This document shows, piece after piece, positions 60,989 through 64,000 of a DNA stretch of 64,000 nt (positions are counted from its first letter, which is position 1; each line of letters begins with the position of its first letter). The translations under genes and the position numbers were made by a program. Below the pieces are notes generated by a model. It was given only the letters and a program-made list of their open reading frames with translations. It was not told where the DNA came from and searched no databases. Origin of the DNA: Mesostigma viride (Eukaryota; Streptophyta; Mesostigmatophyceae; Mesostigmatales; Mesostigmataceae). The DNA lies in NCBI GenBank assembly GCA_009746045.1, contig RPFO01000700.1:1-64000 (forward strand), in the 5' to 3' direction.

Positions 60989-62272
60989 ATGGCGCAGTTG
61001 GCTGAATCTAGCCGGGTTCGCGCGACCCCTTCGTATAGCGCCGGTGGTGGCGGATTGCCCTGGGACACCCTGCGTCTAGTGTGCAAGAAAGCACCTTACG
61101 AGGCTGCCACGCGCTTGCTGGCATGCTCGCACGAGTCGTGGGCGAACTTGTGGGAGGTATACCGCGACGAGCATGCAAGAATGAAAGCAGGCGCGGACTT
61201 TCTTGTACACCCATATTTTCGCGGTGTCCAGCAGTCATTTTTGTTTTCGGGCGCCACAGCCATTCGGGTCTGTGTGTACGACCCCAACACCCATCGCCCA
61301 GATAGGGTAGTGATTGATGAAAAATATGGCCTCAGGCCACACCTGGTTTCATGGGATGCCTTGGATGTATTCCTTTTGAAATGCCCAGGGCTTGATTGTA
61401 TTATGCTGGAGGGGGCTACTTACTGGAACACCAGGACAGGGGACTGCAGGTTTGTCATGTACCCCGTCCTGTGTGCGCTGGCACGCCTGCATGCCTTGCG
61501 CTTCCAGTATGCTTGTAAAATCCTCATGGTGTACGTGTCACCGGAGTTCTTGCATCCCTCTTCCTCAGTTCCATTCGTTCCCATCCCCCGTTCAACGCTG
61601 GCAGCCCTGCGTCGTGAGGGCGTGCCTGACCACCCTGTAACCATAGGGTTCATGGGAGCGGGATCAGTGGCTCTGGGGACTCCATTCGCAGCCGTCGTAC
61701 GGGAATGCAACGTGCCCTTTGGTCGTATTCCGCAGCCAGCTGGTATGAGGGTGCGTACCAATCAGCATATTTCCTTTGACGTCCCCCCCACCACCACCAT
61801 CTTGGCTGGGCACGACTCCGCCAGGACGTTGTTTGTAACCCATGGGGTTAGGATGGCCCCCGGGCTTGTGAGGGAGTACCCCAGGCTGGTGCTGTACGGC
61901 CAACACCATGTCAGCCCATTCTATTCCTGCAGTTGCTTCCCTTCTGTGCCGCATGTCCTCTACGTGGGAGCCGGTCACTTCTGCATGACCAACGCAGAAG
62001 TCTTCGTGCACGCGGAGGACGCCCCTGGCCCAGTATTGTTTGCTCGTCACACCACGGCCGAGAGGACCGTGTTCGAGATGAAGGGCGTTAAGAGGATCGT
62101 TTACAGATCAACGCAGGACCCTCGCGTACCTCCTCTTTCTGTGAATGCACCCCCCTCCGGCGTGACCAGGGCGACCATCGGCAATCTCATCCAGCTCTGG
62201 GTGAAGCCTGCTATCACCGTGACGGACTGGCCAATTGTTCTGGCACACCGCCTCTTCTACTGGACGCTTTAG
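60989..62272 (+). CDS. Intronless 427-residue protein with F-box-like N-terminus
   Basis: ATG at 60989 in a good context (GCGGACATGG); the frame is open further upstream but has no earlier ATG. Residues 24-60 (LPWDTLRLVCKKAP...ATRLLACSHESWANLWEVY) follow the F-box pattern of Leu-Pro, spaced Leu/Val, a Cys-Ser and a Trp, which would suggest an SCF ubiquitin-ligase adaptor. The rest is not recognisable as LRR, Kelch or WD repeats; it is rich in beta-like stretches (VVIDEKYGLRPHLVSWDALD, VLYVGAGHFCMTNAEVFVH). No introns, unlike the gene at 27273. The stop lies inside a 15-bp hairpin. Function uncertain; viral origin is possible but unsupported by homology here. Confidence 0.65.
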   Translation: MAQLAESSRVRATPSYSAGGGGLPWDTLRLVCKKAPYEAATRLLACSHESWANLWEVYRDEHARMKAGADFLVHPYFRGVQQSFLFSGATAIRVCVYDPNTHRPDRVVIDEKYGLRPHLVSWDALDVFLLKCPGLDCIMLEGATYWNTRTGDCRFVMYPVLCALARLHALRFQYACKILMVYVSPEFLHPSSSVPFVPIPRSTLAALRREGVPDHPVTIGFMGAGSVALGTPFAAVVRECNVPFGRIPQPAGMRVRTNQHISFDVPPTTTILAGHDSARTLFVTHGVRMAPGLVREYPRLVLYGQHHVSPFYSCSCFPSVPHVLYVGAGHFCMTNAEVFVHAEDAPGPVLFARHTTAERTVFEMKGVKRIVYRSTQDPRVPPLSVNAPPSGVTRATIGNLIQLWVKPAITVTDWPIVLAHRLFYWTL

Positions 62273-62297
62273 AAGTGCTTTCCTTCTAAAGCGTCCA
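62261..62297 (+). terminator. 15-bp perfect hairpin over the stop codon
   Basis: TGGACGCTTTAGAAG (62261-62275) pairs with CTTCTAAAGCGTCCA (62283-62297) around a 7-nt loop; the TAG stop is at 62270-62272. A 3'-end hairpin is how Mimivirus-like genes mark polyadenylation. Whether it does so here is unknown. Confidence 0.5.
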
Positions 62298-62530
62298 AAG
62301 GGCGGAAGATCAAGTGTGATGTGGTGCGGTGCTCTTAGAAATCACTCGTGTATACATATACAAAATTAAAAAACTTTGCATGTTTCATTGCGACTCATCC
62401 ATTTGTGAAATCCGACGTAAATAATAAAATTGATTCAATATATAACAAATTGTAAACTTATACTTATGGGGAGGTGGCACCCCAAAAACCTTAAAACTTG
62501 ACCCATGCTAATATCACTTGAATTTCAGTT

Positions 62531-63440
62531 GCACCATGCTAAATTATGATTGGGGGCACTAAATAACATCTCTAGTGAGTTGTCCATGCACTTGTTGGGG
62601 GTACTACCCCCACATATACGCCAATATAGCGCTATAAATAGAAAAAGACGCTAATTAGGGCTATGTATGCCCCAGCCCATGCACTCATTTGTTGGCAAAA
62701 AAAAATGTAGCGTCTATAGTTCCCTGAGTTTGTAGCTTGCTGAGCTATTTACATCATGAAAATGACAAAACCTTGAACAGTTATTAATTTCCCCGCAAAA
62801 GTACCCTTTTTTTACCGGACATTGGGAATAAACATGTCATAAACACTTCAGATTAGGCAACAAAATGTAGCGAAAATCCGGCTAACAGGGGGACAGCAGT
62901 GGTCCAAGTCCCAGGTCATTCCGACAAGTCTAGCTCAAGTTATTGCGTTTGGCGTGCTAAAACCTGAACATACGCTAAATGAGGTTTTTCTGTGTATAAG
63001 ACCACCCAGGCATCATGTTTTCCATCCAAGAAGCCAAAAAACATGCCCAACTCGATCACACAACATAAGAAAAGGCTAGGCACCTCATCTGCCCTCCCCT
63101 GCCCTCAGCATGGCCAGCCTTGCCAGCGTGCGCATAGCAACACCATCGCTAGGCATACACACACCAAGAGAGCATACACTAAGCTCAGCCCAAGGTTACC
63201 ATGTAAATTTATGCCAAGAACTCAGCAAGTATACGTGTAAAAACCTTAGAAAGACTGCCCAAGCAATAGAGGCAACTGCAGCCTGCAAACTTGGCAGCAA
63301 ATCATACATGTTGTATGCCAAGCATTCACATCCTATCCAGCTTGCCTTGCTGCACACATAGCAGGGAAGTCTTAATGGTTATAGCTCAAGGAAAGCAATG
63401 GAAACACCTATCTAATGCAATGCCACTCATGCAGTATGGC
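62531..63440. repeat. AT-rich dispersed repeat, second copy
   Basis: Colinear with intron-6 copy 32461-33790, including GGGGGTACTACCCCC (about 62606-62620), AAAAAGACGCTAAT, GGTCATTCCGACAAGTCTAG and GCATAGCAACACCATCG. Divergence is high, so the family is old. Confidence 0.65.
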
Positions 63441-64000
63441 CAGCAAAAGAACCACTCTCACCTTCCTTTCCAATAGGGCAATTTGCTAAGAAGCTGATGC
63501 CAGCTTGTTAGCCTCTAGGCACATGCCGGTGTTATATTAAAGGTTTCAGCTCGCAGTCACATGGAAATAATTAATGATTGTGTGCCGGTACTTAGCCATT
63601 TTGTGGTTCGAGGCGTTCGGGTTAATTCGGCGCATTGGGACTTAGCCGTTTTGAGGTTCGGCTGAATTTTGGCTTGTGTGATCCACAACGATTTAAGTTA
63701 CGCTGTGTGCGTTATGCAGCCTCGTGAGTTACGCCCTAGACTTTGGCTGTGAGGCACTGGTCCGGTACTGAGGTGCGGACTAGGATTCTGGGTACTGCCG
63801 GCTGGCGTGACAAGTGGCGAGATACTGGTGTGTGTCGATTGGTCGGTACTCGGCTGGTGTGTTGTAACGGAGATGTGTAACGGAGATGCGTTCCCAGGCT
63901 TGCGTCGGTGCCTAGCGCCGCAGGCTAGCCTAGCCGCCTGACAGACGATGATGATCCAAAAGCCAGCATTGTGTTGCGGCGGTCCAACGGTTGTTGCTGC
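63441..64000. other. Intergenic to window end
   Basis: No gene seen. A short motif (ACTTAGCC.TTTTG.GGTTCG) is duplicated near 63590 and 63640. Confidence 0.4.

Overview
This window is a repeat-dominated piece of a nuclear eukaryotic genome. No rRNA, tRNA, CRISPR array or prokaryotic operon is visible. The evidence is a spliced gene with GT-AG introns, fragments of three retroelement or transposase-type genes, and kilobases of micro- and minisatellite. A microalga of the green lineage is my best guess: the exons are GC-rich, the introns are long and full of satellites, and a 1.4-kb heptamer array keeps the CCCTxxA pattern of the plant and green-algal telomere repeat. The lineage is inference only.

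Layout. 1-10737: a three-fold macro-repeat. Arrays of a roughly 30-bp GCATGC-rich minisatellite alternate with a 2.5-kb body seen twice in full and once truncated. 10738-18000: relatives of that body and tandem 730-bp units, several carrying a GC hairpin followed by CTTG. Embedded here are (CCAG)n blocks in a 460-500 bp higher-order repeat. 18000-27270: mostly non-coding, with 90-, 60- and 54-bp minisatellites and pure CCCA, CT, CCA, CCCT, CCAT and CCAG tracts.

27273-41830 (+): the best protein-coding gene. Ten exons join with compatible phases into a 688-residue charged, helical, coiled-coil-type protein of unassigned family. Its introns hold satellites, three of which repeat the 5' splice-site sequence itself. 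43417-45180 (-): a frameshifted LINE reverse transcriptase. 45640-47760 (+): a decayed gene with zinc-binding motifs, probably transposon-derived.

48914-59989 (-): a Ty1/copia-like LTR retrotransposon with 418-bp TG...CA LTRs differing at two positions. Its domain order is unusual (gag, integrase, protease, RT, RNase H). Gag and pol share a frame across a single UGA-CUA stop. It carries three nested insertions: a 271-bp perfect palindrome with a 5-bp target duplication in gag, and in integrase a 3.26-kb CACTA-type element beside a 770-bp inverted-repeat element. 60144-62297: two divergent ORFs, one with an F-box-like segment and a 15-bp hairpin over its stop codon. The right end repeats, in diverged form, an AT-rich sequence also found in intron 6.

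The window is best read as one gene inside layered mobile and satellite DNA, with nested insertions giving a relative history.
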